Shown: positions 19,133 to 29,418, counted from the stretch's first letter. The stretch is 33,905 nucleotides of DNA from Mycoplasma sp. UBA710 (GCA_002298905.1 DBMA01000040.1:1-33905), one strand, 5' to 3'. Notes: a model not told the origin generated them from the letters alone. Program-made: numbers and translations.

Positions 19133-19861
19133 TTACTTTAAATATTTAGATAATAAAATACCACATGCAATAGCAACATTTAATGATTCGAATTTAATTG
19201 GAATATGAATTTTATAATCTAATAAATTAATTAATTTTTGATTTATTCCTTTTGATTCATTGCCCAAAATTAAAACTAATTTTTGGTCATTTATTTTTAA
19301 GTTATTATAATTAACAGAATTTTTCAATAAAGAACCAATAATTTTAAAACCATCATTTTTTAATTTTATTATTGCATCATCTAGATTCATATTATTAATG
19401 ATATTAATATTGAAAATTGCCCCTTGCGTTGCTCTTAAAATTTTTGGATTATAAATATCTACACCTTTTACTATAATATCTTTTACCCCAAAAGAGTATG
19501 CTGTTCTAATAATAGTACCCAAATTTCCAGGATCGCTAATATTATCTAACAATAAAATAAAATCATTTTTGTATGAACAATTATTTTGAATAAAATTACA
19601 AATGGCAATATATGGTTGTGGAGTCTTTGTTGTTGATAATTTACAAATATTATCATATGATGTAATAAATATAGAAATATTATCATGTTTAAAATTTTTA
19701 TCTGAAGTTATGATGTATTTAATTATTTTTGGATATTTTATTGCCTCTTCTATTAAATGCAATCCTTCAATAATAAATTCTTGATATTGATAACGATATT
19801 TTTTTTGCATTAGTTTTTTAATATGCAAAAATTGATTTTTGGATAACAAATTATTCTTCAT
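19133..19861 (-). CDS. TrmH-family RNA 2'-O-methyltransferase
   Basis: 242-residue SPOUT methyltransferase. An N-terminal substrate-binding domain (MQKKYRYQYQEFIIEGLHLIEEA) precedes the knotted domain with motif 1 LLLDNISDPGNLGTIIRTA, motif 2 LVLILGNESKGI and motif 3 IPIKFESLNVAIACGILL that together bind S-adenosylmethionine. This form methylates a ribose in rRNA or tRNA; the exact target is not clear. Its ATG lies within the last codons of trmL (11-base overlap), so the two methyltransferases are translationally coupled. Confidence 0.92.
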   Translation of the reverse strand: MKNNLLSKNQFLHIKKLMQKKYRYQYQEFIIEGLHLIEEAIKYPKIIKYIITSDKNFKHDNISIFITSYDNICKLSTTKTPQPYIAICNFIQNNCSYKNDFILLLDNISDPGNLGTIIRTAYSFGVKDIIVKGVDIYNPKILRATQGAIFNINIINNMNLDDAIIKLKNDGFKIIGSLLKNSVNYNNLKINDQKLVLILGNESKGINQKLINLLDYKIHIPIKFESLNVAIACGILLSKYLK

Positions 19862-20375
19862 TTTCTAACTCTAATATAAAATTTTTACCTTTTTGATGTT
19901 CGAATTTTGATAAACCTTCAAAATTTTTTTGTCTTAATATTTCATAAACAATTAAATTAACAGAATTTGCAAGATTTAAAGATCTGCATTCTTTTTTCAT
20001 AGGAATTCTCAAACAAGTTTCAATTGATTTTTGAAGTATTTTTTTAGGTATTCCTGTTGATTCGGTTCCAAACATTATTCAAATATCATCTTCTTGTGAA
20101 TAATTTATTTCCGAATAATTTTTTAAACCATATCTAGATATGTAATATATTTTTTTATTGCCATATTTTTTAATAAAATCATTATAACATTCATGAATTT
20201 CAAAATCAATATCATTCAAGTTTCTACCAGCTGATGATCTTTTTATATTTGGATGAAATAAATCAAAAGATATAGGTTTGATTATATGTAATTTAGCTCC
20301 AGTTGCATAACATGTTCTAATTATATTACCAGTATTTGGAGGTATTTCAGGCATATATAAAATTACATTAATCAT
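19851..20375 (-). CDS. trmL: tRNA (cytidine/uridine-2'-O)-methyltransferase TrmL
   Basis: 174-residue minimal SPOUT enzyme without an N-terminal extension, the size of TrmL, which methylates the wobble ribose (position 34) of certain leucine tRNAs. Motifs seen: MPEIPPNTGNIIRTCYATG, FHPNIKRSSAGRN, IMFGTESTGIP and the knot-closing CRSLNLANSVNLIVYE. One UGA Trp. It starts 22 bases after the stop of the tail-anchored protein gene; no Shine-Dalgarno, but a TATATT lies five bases before the ATG on the minus strand. Confidence 0.92.
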
Positions 20376-20397
20376 GACTTAATATAAAAATTTAATA

Positions 20398-21312
20398 TTA
20401 GAATTTAATAATACCCATAAATAATAGTATAGAAACAACTATAATTGCAACAATAATTAAAGCTCAAAGAACAAATCCAAAAATTACTAGACTAGAATTT
20501 TTCTTTTTCTTTTTTTCAACTTTAGTGTCTTCTATTTTTGCTTCAGACTTTTTTATTTCTACAGTTTTATTAGAATCTTCTTTAGGAGTTTCTACATTAA
20601 TATTAACAGTTGTTTGTTTATGATCAACAGGCATTGTATAAGAAGAAGTTGCGTTATTGTTTTGAGGTTGTGTTGCAGGATTAAATTCTTGTGTATTTGA
20701 ATTGTTTGAAGAAGCAATATTTTCTGAATTTTTAATATTTGTATCTATTGTAGCTGTATTAGCGTCATTTCTAAAAGTTAGAGTATTTGTATTATTAATT
20801 ACTCTTGTAACATTATCTATCTTATTTGCAAGAACATTCATTTGATCATCAATAGAATTCATTCTACGATCAATTTCATTTTGATACATTTGTGATTGAT
20901 CTAATTGCAATTGTTGAGTTTCTAATAATTTTATAAGATGAGGATTTGAAGAATTAGATAAAGACGCATTAGAAACCATCATTGTTTGATCTCCTAAAGG
21001 TCTTTGATTAGGATTTAATCCACCTTGACCAGGTATAGCTGAAAATTCAACTGTTCCTTGAAATCTTTGTCTTGATTGAGTAGGAATACCATATAAATGA
21101 TTTGTATTATCAATTATGTCAGCTCTTCCTCTAGGTGCTCCTGTATATTTATTATTTTTTCTAAATCTATCTATAGGTTGTTGATATCTTGTTGAATTTA
21201 ATTCATCATAGTATGATTGATCATCATAATAATCTTCTGAATAATCTTCTAAATATGAATCATATTTATCTACAAAATAATCAAAACCTCTTCTGCCATT
21301 TCACTTAGACAT
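20398..21312 (-). CDS. tail-anchored low-complexity membrane protein, 304 aa
   Basis: 304 residues. The N-terminal third is Tyr/Asp-rich (repeated DYS, DYY, DQSYYDE), then Gly/Arg/Gln-rich (RYQQPIDRFRKNNKYTGAPRGRAD ...), then a coiled coil (LLETQQLQLDQSQMYQNEIDRRMNSIDDQM, about 125-160), an Asn/Thr/Glu linker, a KKKKKNSS basic patch and one C-terminal helix (about 280-302) ending FMGIIKF. The bulk would be cytoplasmic, held to the membrane by its tail. UGA Trp at codon 4 and before the helix. The ATG at 21312-21310 has AAAAGGGGAT before it. No family recognised; composition is that of mycoplasma cytoskeletal or scaffold proteins, but this is only a resemblance. Confidence 0.85.
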
Positions 21313-21661
21313 TTTTTTATCCCCTTTTAAAATAAGTTACTTATTTTTTTTATTTTTTTAATTTCAAACTTTGATAAATTTAACAAATAAATTATAAAAT
21401 TCTGAAATGCATATCTATTTTATCATATTTTTTGATAAAATTTCATACTTAACACAAATTTTGCTCTTATTACTAAATTTAATGTATTCAAAACAAAATC
21501 GCATTTTTGAATAATTTAAAATCAATAAACTAATAATAATATTATATATTGAATATAATGTAAAAAATGAAGTAAAATTAATAATATATAATAGATTAAA
21601 AACAACATAAAAATAAAACTAAATTATTAAAAGTTATTTTTTAACAAAGTTAGGGGTAGCG
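21313..21661. other. 349-base divergent intergenic region
   Basis: No coding sequence supported. It must hold the promoters of the leftward tail-anchored protein gene and of pyk. TATAAT boxes are seen on the plus strand at 21554-21559 and 21587-21592, about 70-100 bases before the pyk ATG, and a 9-bp AT-rich inverted repeat lies at 21417-21441. Confidence 0.6.
21417..21441. promoter_or_regulatory. perfect 9-bp inverted repeat between divergent genes
   Basis: ATTTTATCA, seven bases, TGATAAAAT. It lies between the two divergent promoters and could be an operator; it may be chance in such AT-rich DNA. Confidence 0.3.
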
Positions 21662-23089
21662 ATGCAATTTATAGATAAAAGATCAAAATTAATAGGTACT
21701 ATTGGGCCTTCATCAGAAAAATATGAAGTATTAAAAGAATTAGTTATTTCAGGTTTGACATGTATAAGAGCTAATTTTTCTCATGGTACTCATGAAGAAC
21801 AAAAGGCAAAATTTGATAATGCAAAAAAGGTATCAAAAGAATTAAATATTCCTATTTCAATTATGCTAGATACTAAAGGTCCTGAAATTAGATTGGGTAA
21901 AATGAAAGATGGAGCTCAATTAATTAAGTCAAATACAGAAGTAGTAGTGTATACAAAAGAAGAAGATTTCCAAAATTTAATTGGTACAGAAAATAAATGA
22001 TCTGTTTCATATCGTATGGATAAAGATGTTAAAAAGGGAGATAGAATAGTTTTTGATGATGGGAAATTAGTAACTGAAGTCTTATCAGTTCAAGAAGGAC
22101 TTATTAATATTGTTACTAAAAATCAACATTTATTAAAAACAAATAAAAGAATTAATATTCCAGGTGTAGAATTCTCATTACCATTTCTTTCAGAAAAAGA
22201 TAAAAATGATGTAATTTTTGGAATTAAAGAAAATATTGATTATATTGCAGCATCATTTGTAAATTCAGCAAAAGATGTTAATGAATTAAGAAATATTTTA
22301 AAATCAAATAATGGAGAACAAATTAAAATTATTTCAAAAATAGAATCTCAGACAGGAATTAATAATATTGATAGCATTATTGAAGCTTCTGATGGTATTA
22401 TGATTGCAAGAGGGGATTTAGGTTTAGAAATTCCATATTATGATGTTCCATATTATGAAAAAATGATTATTAGAAAATGTAGAAAATTAGGTAAACCTGT
22501 TATTGTTGCTACACAAATGTTAGATTCAATGGAAAAAACTCCTCAACCTACAAGAGCAGAAGTAACTGACGTTTATTGAGCAACAGAACTTGGAGCAGAT
22601 TCAACAATGTTATCTGGTGAATCAGCATCAGGAGATTTTCCAATTGAAGCTGTTAAGGTAATGTCTACAATTAATCTAAGAGCAGAAAAAGAATTTTATA
22701 ACAAGCTATATTATCCTGTGCAATTAGAAGAAGTATGAAAAAATTCAGAAAAAAGCAAAAGAGATGAAATTGCTTATAACATTGCTAAAAAAGCTACAAC
22801 AGGGAAATATAAATATATTGTTGTAAGATCAAAATCAGGTCAATTATTGAGTGAAATTGCTAAATATAGACCTAATGCTGCAATTATAGGATTAGTAGGA
22901 GAAGAAAAACAAATTGGAAAATTTGGTGTTACTAACTCAGTTTTTGTATCTTTAGATTCTATTAAGTTTTTTAATGAAGTAAAAGATAATTTTGAAAAAG
23001 CAAGAGAAGTCTTAAAACCTTTTTATCCTAATAATGGAGATAAGTTTTTAGTAATTGATGAGCATAATGAGAAAGAGTTTACTTTTTAA
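21662..23089 (+). CDS. pyk: pyruvate kinase
   Basis: Last step of glycolysis: phosphoenolpyruvate plus ADP to pyruvate and ATP. 475 residues, normal length, with KLIGTIGPSS, the active-site CIRANFSHG, MLDTKGPEIR, IISKIESQTG (catalytic Lys), IMIARGDLGLEIP (metal-binding) and PTRAEVTDVYWATELGADSTMLSGE; a C-terminal allosteric-type domain follows (about 360-475) without the extra PEP-utiliser domain of Bacillus. UGA Trp codons. The ATG is preceded by TTAGGGGT. It stands first in the rightward group pyk-gpsA-HAD. Confidence 0.97.
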
Positions 23090-23135
23090 CTATTTTTCTA
23101 TAATTTAAAATCTACTTTTAATTTTTAATAATAAA

Positions 23136-23141
23136 TAAAAT
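23136..23141 (+). promoter_or_regulatory. -10-like box of gpsA, 9 bases before ATG
   Basis: TAAAAT ends nine bases before the gpsA ATG at 23151 and no Shine-Dalgarno is present; probably a near-leaderless transcript. Confidence 0.35.
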
Positions 23142-23150
23142 TTAATTTAT

Positions 23151-24146
23151 ATGAAAATAAAAAAAATAACCGTTATTGGTTCTGGTGCATTAGGAACATC
23201 TTTAGCAAATGTTTTAAAAGATTCAAACGATAAAAATGACATTTTAATTTATGGTATAGATGACAATGAACTAAATGATTTAAAAATAGGTAAGAATTCT
23301 AAATATTTTCCAGAAATTAATTTTCACGCTTTTAGTGTTACAAAAAATTTAAAGGAAGCAATTCATAATGCCGATTATTTAGTTTTAGCTCTTCCTTCAA
23401 TAGCTATTGAATCTGTAATTTCTGAAATTGTAAATAATATTAAATCATCCACTTTAATTATTAATGGATGTAAAGGATTTTTTCCTAATACTACCAATCC
23501 TTTGCATGAAGAAATTTTTAATAGAGTTAAAGTTAATTCTAATATAAGAGGTGTAGTAACTTTATCAGGCCCTTCATTTGCATCTGAAATTATAAAAAAA
23601 TCCTTAACTTCAATAGCAGCCATTGGTTACAATATAGATCATTTAATTGAAGTTCAAAAATTATTTAAAACAAATTATTTTAAATTATATTGTCAGTCTG
23701 ATGTTATTGGAGCAGAAGTTGGTGGAATTTATAAAAATATTCTAGCAATAGGTGCTGGTATGCTAACACAATTAGGATACAAAATTAACACATTAGCTGT
23801 TTATTTAACTCGTGGAATGAAAGAATTATCAACTTTTAATAAATTTATGGGCGGAAAAGAACAAACTATATATGGTCTAACAGGTTTAGGTGATTTAATA
23901 TTAACAGCTACAGATGTTAATTCAAGAAATTTTACATTTGGTATGAATTATATTAAAAAAGAAAAAGATACTAAAAATATTACATTAGAAGGTTTAACAG
24001 CTTTGAAAGTAGTAGAAAATATTAGAGAAAAAAACAATTTGTCTTTACCCATCCAAGAAGCTTTATATAATGTTATATACAAGAATAACTCTGTAGAAGA
24101 AGAAATTAAAAAATTATGAGATAGAGATTGACATAAGGAGGAATAG
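23151..24146 (+). CDS. gpsA: glycerol-3-phosphate dehydrogenase [NAD(P)+]
   Basis: Interconverts dihydroxyacetone phosphate and glycerol 3-phosphate, feeding phospholipid synthesis. 331 residues: dinucleotide-binding GSGALGTSLANVL at the N terminus, VLALPSIAIESVI, the LSGPSFASEI motif, catalytic-Lys region EVGGIYKNILAIGAGM, and the substrate-binding GLTGLGDLILTATDVNSRNFTFG. Length is normal. Two UGA Trp near the C terminus. The last codons (KEE) contain the AAGGAGG Shine-Dalgarno of the following gene. Confidence 0.96.
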
Positions 24147-24152
24147 GGTAAA

Positions 24153-24977
24153 ATGGAAAAATATATTTTTGCAACAGATGTTGATGGAACATTATTAAAT
24201 GATCAAGGAGAAATACACCCTGAAACAATTGAAGCTTTTAAACGTGCACAAGAACAAAGTTCATATACTGTAATTGCTACAGGTAGATCCGTTTCAAGAA
24301 CAAAACCTTTATTAAAGAAGATCCCTTATGTAGATTTCTTTGTTTGTAATAATGGAAGTGTTGTTTATGATGTAAAAAAAGATGAAATAATTTATCTAAT
24401 TGGAGTAAACCCTAATCACTATCCCAAAATATTGGATTTTGCCCGTAAGCATCATGTAACATTTAAGTTGCATACAGAAGCAGATTGAATTGGAGATGCT
24501 GAAAATAAAAATGAAAAACCTACACCATTAACATCTGAATTAGATCAAAAAATTAGAGCATTTATTCAAGAAAATCCATTTAGTACTACATTATTTAATG
24601 GTCAAACTCCAACTCAACTTTCTATTAATGGAAGTGAAGAATTTTGTAAAAAATATTTTCAACAATTTAAAGATTGATTTGGACAAGATTCAAGTGTTTA
24701 TTTAACTAATTCAGTTTATTTAGATGTTAACCCAAAAGATAAATCTAAATGAACAGGATTATTAGAACTTGCAAAGATTTTGCACATTGATACAAATCAT
24801 ATAGTAACTTTTGGAGATAGTTATAATGATTTAGATATGCTTTTAAATGCTAAAGATAATGGTTATCCATTAGCAAATTCTAAACTTGAATTACTAGAAC
24901 ATATTCCAGCAAAAATAGGTTCTAATAACACAAATGCTATAGCAAAAAAGATTTTAGAATATTTGCAAAAAGAATAA
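24153..24977 (+). CDS. Cof-type HAD hydrolase
   Basis: 274-residue phosphatase of the haloacid dehalogenase superfamily, Cof/type IIB. Motif I D9-V-D11-G-T-L, motif II VIATGRSVSR, motif III Lys in NPKDKSKWTGL, and motif IV VTFGDSYNDLDML. Such enzymes dephosphorylate small sugar phosphates, nucleotides or cofactors; the substrate cannot be predicted. It starts at ATG 24153 after AAGGAGG in the gpsA tail, six bases after gpsA, so co-translated with it. Several UGA Trp. tRNA-His follows. Confidence 0.93.
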
Positions 24978-24986
24978 AATTCATAA

Positions 24987-24992
24987 TATAAT
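24987..24992 (+). promoter_or_regulatory. TATAAT box of tRNA-His
   Basis: A consensus -10 box 13 bases before the mature 5' end of tRNA-His. Confidence 0.5.
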
Positions 24993-25004
24993 AAAATCAC
25001 ATGT

Positions 25005-25081
25005 GGTAGATATGGCGAAATGGCTAACGCATCGGGTTGTGGCTCCGACATGTGCGGGTTCGATCCCCGTTATCTACCCCA
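25005..25081 (+). tRNA. tRNA-His (GUG anticodon)
   Basis: Cloverleaf folds by eye: acceptor GTAGATA/TATCTAC, D stem GCG/CGC, anticodon stem TCGGG/TCCGA around loop TTGTGGC (anticodon GTG), T stem GCGGG/CCCGT with TTCGATC loop. The extra 5' G (25005) opposite discriminator C (25078) is the histidine-specific G-1:C73 pair. CCA is encoded (25079-25081). It is followed by a T-run that can serve as terminator. Confidence 0.97.
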
Positions 25082-25099
25082 TTTTTTTATTTTTCTAAA
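25082..25099 (+). terminator. T-run terminator after tRNA-His
   Basis: TTTTTTTATTTTTC directly after the CCA end; the stable T arm/acceptor arm supplies the hairpin. It overlaps the end of the convergent DJ-1/PfpI gene. Confidence 0.4.
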
Positions 25100-25641
25100 C
25101 CATAAAGACCATAATGAATTTTATTAGCTAATTCTTTTCCATATAGTATTTCAACTACTTTAACTCCTAAATCAATAGCAGCAGATGGACATTTACCTGT
25201 AATATATTTTCCATCAATATTAATATATTCTTTTGTTCTTTTTTGACTACTAATATTATTTATATTTTCTATGGGAAAAGAAGAATATGATTTATCATTC
25301 AAAATATGATTTTCATATATAGCATTAGGTCCGTCACATATTGCAAAAACTCATTTATCTAGTTCAACAAATTGTTTTATTATATTTAAAGCTTTTTGAT
25401 TTGTTCTTAAATTAATACAAGCAGCTCCTCCGGGCACAAAAATAGCATCATAATTTTTTGCGTCAATTTCATCTTTAATTGTTTCAATAAATCCTATTTT
25501 GTTAGATCCTTGAACTTTTGTCATACCATCAGGATTTCAATAAGTTATTTTTTCTAATTTTTGCGAACGATTTAAAGCTCCCAAAAATCCATATACTTCT
25601 ATTTCTTGAAATTTATCAATAATTAATACTAGTAATTTCAT
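25087..25641 (-). CDS. DJ-1/PfpI family protein
   Basis: 184 residues of the class I glutamine-amidotransferase-like fold: MKLLVLIIDKFQEIEVYG with a Glu near 13-15, FVPGGAACINLR, and the nucleophile elbow FAICDGPNAIYE with C102; the C-terminal TGKCPSAAIDLGVKVVEILYG also fits. Family members include chaperones, glyoxalases/deglycases and peptidases; the exact activity is not known. Two UGA Trp. The ATG at 25641-25639 follows AAAGG. It is convergent with tRNA-His and divergent from the FtsK-4TM-like gene. Confidence 0.88.
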
Positions 25642-25748
25642 AATAAAACCTTTTCTTTTTATTTTAAAATAAATCAATAATTAAATTTTATTTAAATTTA
25701 ATAATGATAATAATAACTTAATTTTAATATTAAATGATATATTTTGTT

Positions 25749-25754
25749 TATAAT
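25749..25754 (+). promoter_or_regulatory. TATAAT box of the polytopic membrane protein gene
   Basis: A consensus -10 box ending 12 bases before the ATG at 25767, no Shine-Dalgarno: near-leaderless start. Confidence 0.45.
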
Positions 25755-25766
25755 TAAATCTATATT

Positions 25767-27302
25767 ATGACATCAAATAATGATAAAAGTTTTTCAGCAG
25801 AAGTTAAAAATAAGATGAACTTATTAAAAAATAAAATGAGAACTTCTTTTAAAAATAGAAAACAATATCAAATATTTCAATCTAAACAATTTTTAGGAAT
25901 AGTTTTGGTTGCTTTAATGGTATTTTTAATGGTATTATCATTTGTGCAAATTCCTGGTTTTTCAACAATTAATTCTTATACATTTGGAATGTTATTTGGT
26001 TATTATTCATATTTCTTTTATATAGGATTTATAATTTATGGTTTATCTCAAATTTTGCAAATAAATATTAGATTTGAAAAATTTATTGCAACAAAATTTA
26101 ATAGAAAATTGCATTTTTCTTGACTACTATACTTACTATTTGCAATTGGAATTGCTTTAATTGTTGAATCAATAAGACAATGAGTTATAGATAGATCTAT
26201 TTTCCCGGCAGAAAAAGCTTTTAGTAATTTTTTCGGGAGTTGATGAGAAGAATTTTCAAATAATAGAGGTACTAAATTGGATTCAAATCCAGCATTACCA
26301 GGAATTCAAAATCATGGAATTGTTGTTGCCTTATTTATGGCTCTAGTTACTTCATGAACAGGGTACATTGTTTCAATAATATTTGGTTTAATATTAATAT
26401 CATATTTTATTTATTATTTATTCTATGGATCAATTATTCAGAAAATCAAATACCAAATTCTTGGAAAAACAAACAAAAAAGAAATTATTACAAAAGAAGA
26501 ATTTGAGGATTATAAAACAAAAATAATGGATTTATCATTTGAGGATAATTCTTCAATTGTTAATAATCCTAATAATGAAATAACAGCTCATATTAGTCCA
26601 AAAACATCAACTATTTCTATTACAAATTCAGATTTAATGTTTCCTATAGATAATCCTCTTGATAAAAATGCAGAATCAAGTAAGCAAGATTTTATTGAAA
26701 GTAAAACATTGCAATTAAATTTAGAAAAAAATAACACAAAAGAATTTAAGTTAGATGTTGTTGATAATCAACTTCAATCAAATGCAGAAGATAGTAAGAC
26801 ATTTGACTTTGAATTAGATATTTTTAAAACATCTACAGATTTTGTGAATTTTGATGATAATGGAATTTCAATGAATACAACTAATGTAGATTTATCATCT
26901 AATACAGGCAACAACAATATTGATTTAAATATTAATGAAGTAAAAAGCATGAATCAAGAAAATGATAGTGAATATGATAGTAGAACAATTGTTTTTCAAA
27001 ATGATCCTACTGTTGAAAAAACAATTCAATTTGCTAATGATTTAACAAATGAAGTTCATCATGAAGAGAAAGAAACTCTATTTGCAACAGAACCAATAGA
27101 ATATGAAAGAACACAAACAATGTTAGGACACACAAATGAAATTTCTAATAATGATGATGATACTAGTGAAATAACAAGTGAAATAACAAGCGAAATTAAA
27201 ACTAATGAATCTCTTTACGATATTAATAATGAGTCAAAAACAAATACAAATATTGATACCAATTCAGAAGATATTTTATTTAAAAATGATGAGGAAGAAT
27301 AA
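25767..27302 (+). CDS. polytopic membrane protein with long acidic tail, 511 aa
   Basis: 511 residues. A basic N terminus is followed by four or five hydrophobic segments (about 43-61, 73-97, 119-136, 182-220) arranged rather like the N-terminal 4TM domain of FtsK/SpoIIIE, but no motor domain follows. Residues 254-511 form an acidic Asn/Asp/Ser/Thr-rich cytoplasmic tail with repeated short motifs (KTLQL 313, KTFDF 344, RTIVF 406, KTIQF 418, ETLF 436) and a triple TSEI repeat. Several UGA Trp lie in the membrane part. No Shine-Dalgarno; a TATAAT stands just before the ATG. The stop is two bases before the thioredoxin-like gene. Family not identified; the FtsK resemblance is weak. Confidence 0.82.
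27162..27197 (+). repeat. three 12-bp tandem repeats in the acidic tail
   Basis: Three near-identical 12-base units (ACWAGYGAAATW) encoding TSEI three times; length change would stay in frame. Confidence 0.8.
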
Positions 27303-27304
27303 CA

Positions 27305-27646
27305 ATGTTTAAATTATTAAAATTTAAAGACGCCCAAACATTTATAAAAAATAATCCTGACAAAATAATTTATTTATTATTTGTTACAAATTGATGTGGT
27401 GATTGTCATATGATGATGCCAATATGTGAAAATGTTTCTTATGAATATTCTAATCATGAAAATATTTCTTTTATTCAAGTTGATGCAGAAGAAGCAAATA
27501 TTTTTAGAAAAGATTCTGAATATAAAGTAGATCGAGTACCAACTCATGTATTTATTAAGAATTCTAAAATAAGATCTATTATGTATGAGTATATATCAAA
27601 AGATATTATCATTAATGAAATTGATCAGTTAAGATATGAAAAATAA
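27305..27646 (+). CDS. thioredoxin-like protein
   Basis: 113 residues, thioredoxin fold with the redox site W30-C31-G-D-C34 and the cis-Pro loop VDRVPTHVF. The CGDC centre differs from the CGPC of thioredoxin itself, so it may be a relative with a different redox potential; substrate unknown. The Trp before the first Cys is UGA. It starts at ATG after GAGGAAGAAT in the tail of the preceding gene and overlaps uvrC by 11 bases, so it belongs to a three-gene unit. Confidence 0.88.
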
Positions 27647-29324
27647 TAAATTTAATATTGATAGAAAAACTTTATCTACTAATTGTGGTGTTTATTGATT
27701 TAAGGATTCCAATGACATTATCTTATATATTGGTAAAGCAAAAAATATTAAAAAAAGAATTGAACAATATTTCAATGGGACACAAAATTCATATAAAACA
27801 CCCATCCTGTTAGAAAAAGCGTCTAAATTAGAATATCAAATATGCAAAAACGAAAAAGAAGCCTTAATATTAGAACAAGAATTAATTAAAAAAAATAAAC
27901 CATATTATAATATTTTGTTTTTAGATGATAAAAAATATCCCTATATTGTAATTGAATTAAAAAATAATAAACTAGAATTTAAAACAAGATTTATTTATAA
28001 AAATATTCCTAATACTTTTTATTTTGGACCATTACCTCCAAATTATGGATATAAGATTATTAAAAATTTTTTAATTCATGAATGTTTATATGAAAATGGT
28101 TTACCAATTCAAAATAATTCACGTTTATTTTGAAAAGAAAAATTCGATTATGCTAAAAAAATATTATCTTCTAGTAACAGAGAAATTATTAATAAATTAA
28201 AAAATCAAATGTTGTATTATTCAAATAATGAACAATATGAATTGGCAAAAGAATGTTATGAAGTAATTCATTTTTTATCTAATAATCAAAATCAATCTAT
28301 TACATTTGAAGAAAATCAAAATTTTGATGTTTTATATTTTCACCAAGAAGAAAAATATTTAATGATTATGATTCATTATTTCAAAAATGGATCTTTTTTT
28401 ATGCAAGAAGAAACTATTTTAGAAATAAAATTAAATTTAGAACAAACAATTATTGAATTTATTAATCAATTTTACTTAGTTCGTAATATTCCTGATTTTA
28501 TTGTTACAAATTTTCACTTAAATGCTGAAGATCTAATTATTAATAAAAAAATTATCATACCTCAAAAAGGAAAATATTATCAGGCTTTAGAAAATGCAAA
28601 AAATAATATAGATATTAATAAAAAATTAAAATTAACTTCTTACATATCAAAATCAAAAATAATTGATAAAGTAAAACAATTTTTATTTGATATTTTAAAT
28701 TTAACAATCAATGATTTTATTATGATTGATAATTCTTCTGAAAATAATCAAGATATAGTTAGTGTAATTATTTACTATAAAAATTTTTTACCTCATTATC
28801 AAAACTATCGAAAATATAAAATTAATGATGTAAAAAGAAAATCTGATGTTGAATTTATTAAACAAGGATTAACTAAATATTTTAGTAGTAATGAAGAAAT
28901 ACCAAATTTAATTATTGTGGATGGAGCTATCCAACAATTGAATGAAGCTCAAAAAGTATTAGAAAGCTTAAAAATAAAATTACCTATTATCGGATTAGTA
29001 AAAGACCAATATCATAAAACAAATTATATTGTAGACAAGAATAAAAATAAAATTTTGATAAATGATAGAGATGTTTATAATTTTTTTTCAAAAATTCAAA
29101 TTGAGGTGGATGCATATGCCAAATCATTTCATAGCAAAAGGAAATTAGATTCGTCATTAGAAGGTTTCTTAACAACAATTAAAGGAATAGGAAATAAAAC
29201 AGAAGAAAGATTGTTAAATCATTTTAAAAACTATAATAATATTTATAATGCTTCAAAAGAAGAATTATTAAAAGTAGTTTCTGAAAATATTGCTACTAAA
29301 ATAATGAAAAAATTAGGAAAATAA
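27636..29324 (+). CDS. uvrC: excinuclease ABC subunit C
   Basis: Makes the two incisions in nucleotide excision repair with UvrA and UvrB. 562 residues, a little short of the usual 590-610. N-terminal GIY-YIG nuclease domain (CGVYWF ... LYIGKAKNIKKRIEQYF, about 17-45), the IKKNKPYYNI block, a UVR-like helix pair (about 190-215), the RNase H-like second nuclease domain with MIDNSS and LIIVDGAIQQLNEA, and a C-terminal helix-hairpin-helix (TTIKGIGNKTEERLLNHF). The usual DiSh..G motif is altered to DNSSENN. UGA Trp codons. It starts at ATG 27636 inside the thioredoxin-like gene; no clear Shine-Dalgarno. Confidence 0.95.
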
Positions 29325-29342
29325 TGTAAAATTTCTTAATGT

Positions 29343-29418
29343 GGTCGCGTAGCTCAGGGGACAGAGCACGTGCCTTCTAAGCATGTGGTCGGAGGTTCGA
29401 ATCCTCCCGTGATCGCCA
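29343..29418 (+). tRNA. tRNA-Arg (UCU anticodon)
   Basis: Cloverleaf by eye: acceptor GGTCGCG/CGTGATC (with G-U pairs), D stem GCTC/GAGC, anticodon stem CGTGC/GCATG around CTTCTAA (anticodon TCT, reading AGA/AGG), T stem GGAGG/CCTCC with TTCGAAT. Discriminator G and encoded CCA (29416-29418), then a T-run. AGA is the dominant Arg codon in this window. It lies 18 bases after uvrC. Confidence 0.97.

Noticed and set aside
21313..21661. CIRCE/HrcA heat-shock operator or riboswitch before pyk
   Set aside because: No TTAGCACTC-type inverted repeat and no structured GC-containing leader could be found.
23375..23623. Minus-strand 82-residue frame
   Set aside because: Antisense shadow of gpsA, which has full family motifs on the plus strand.
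24863..25051. Minus-strand 62-residue frame
   Set aside because: It lies across the end of the HAD gene and the tRNA-His gene, so it cannot be coding.
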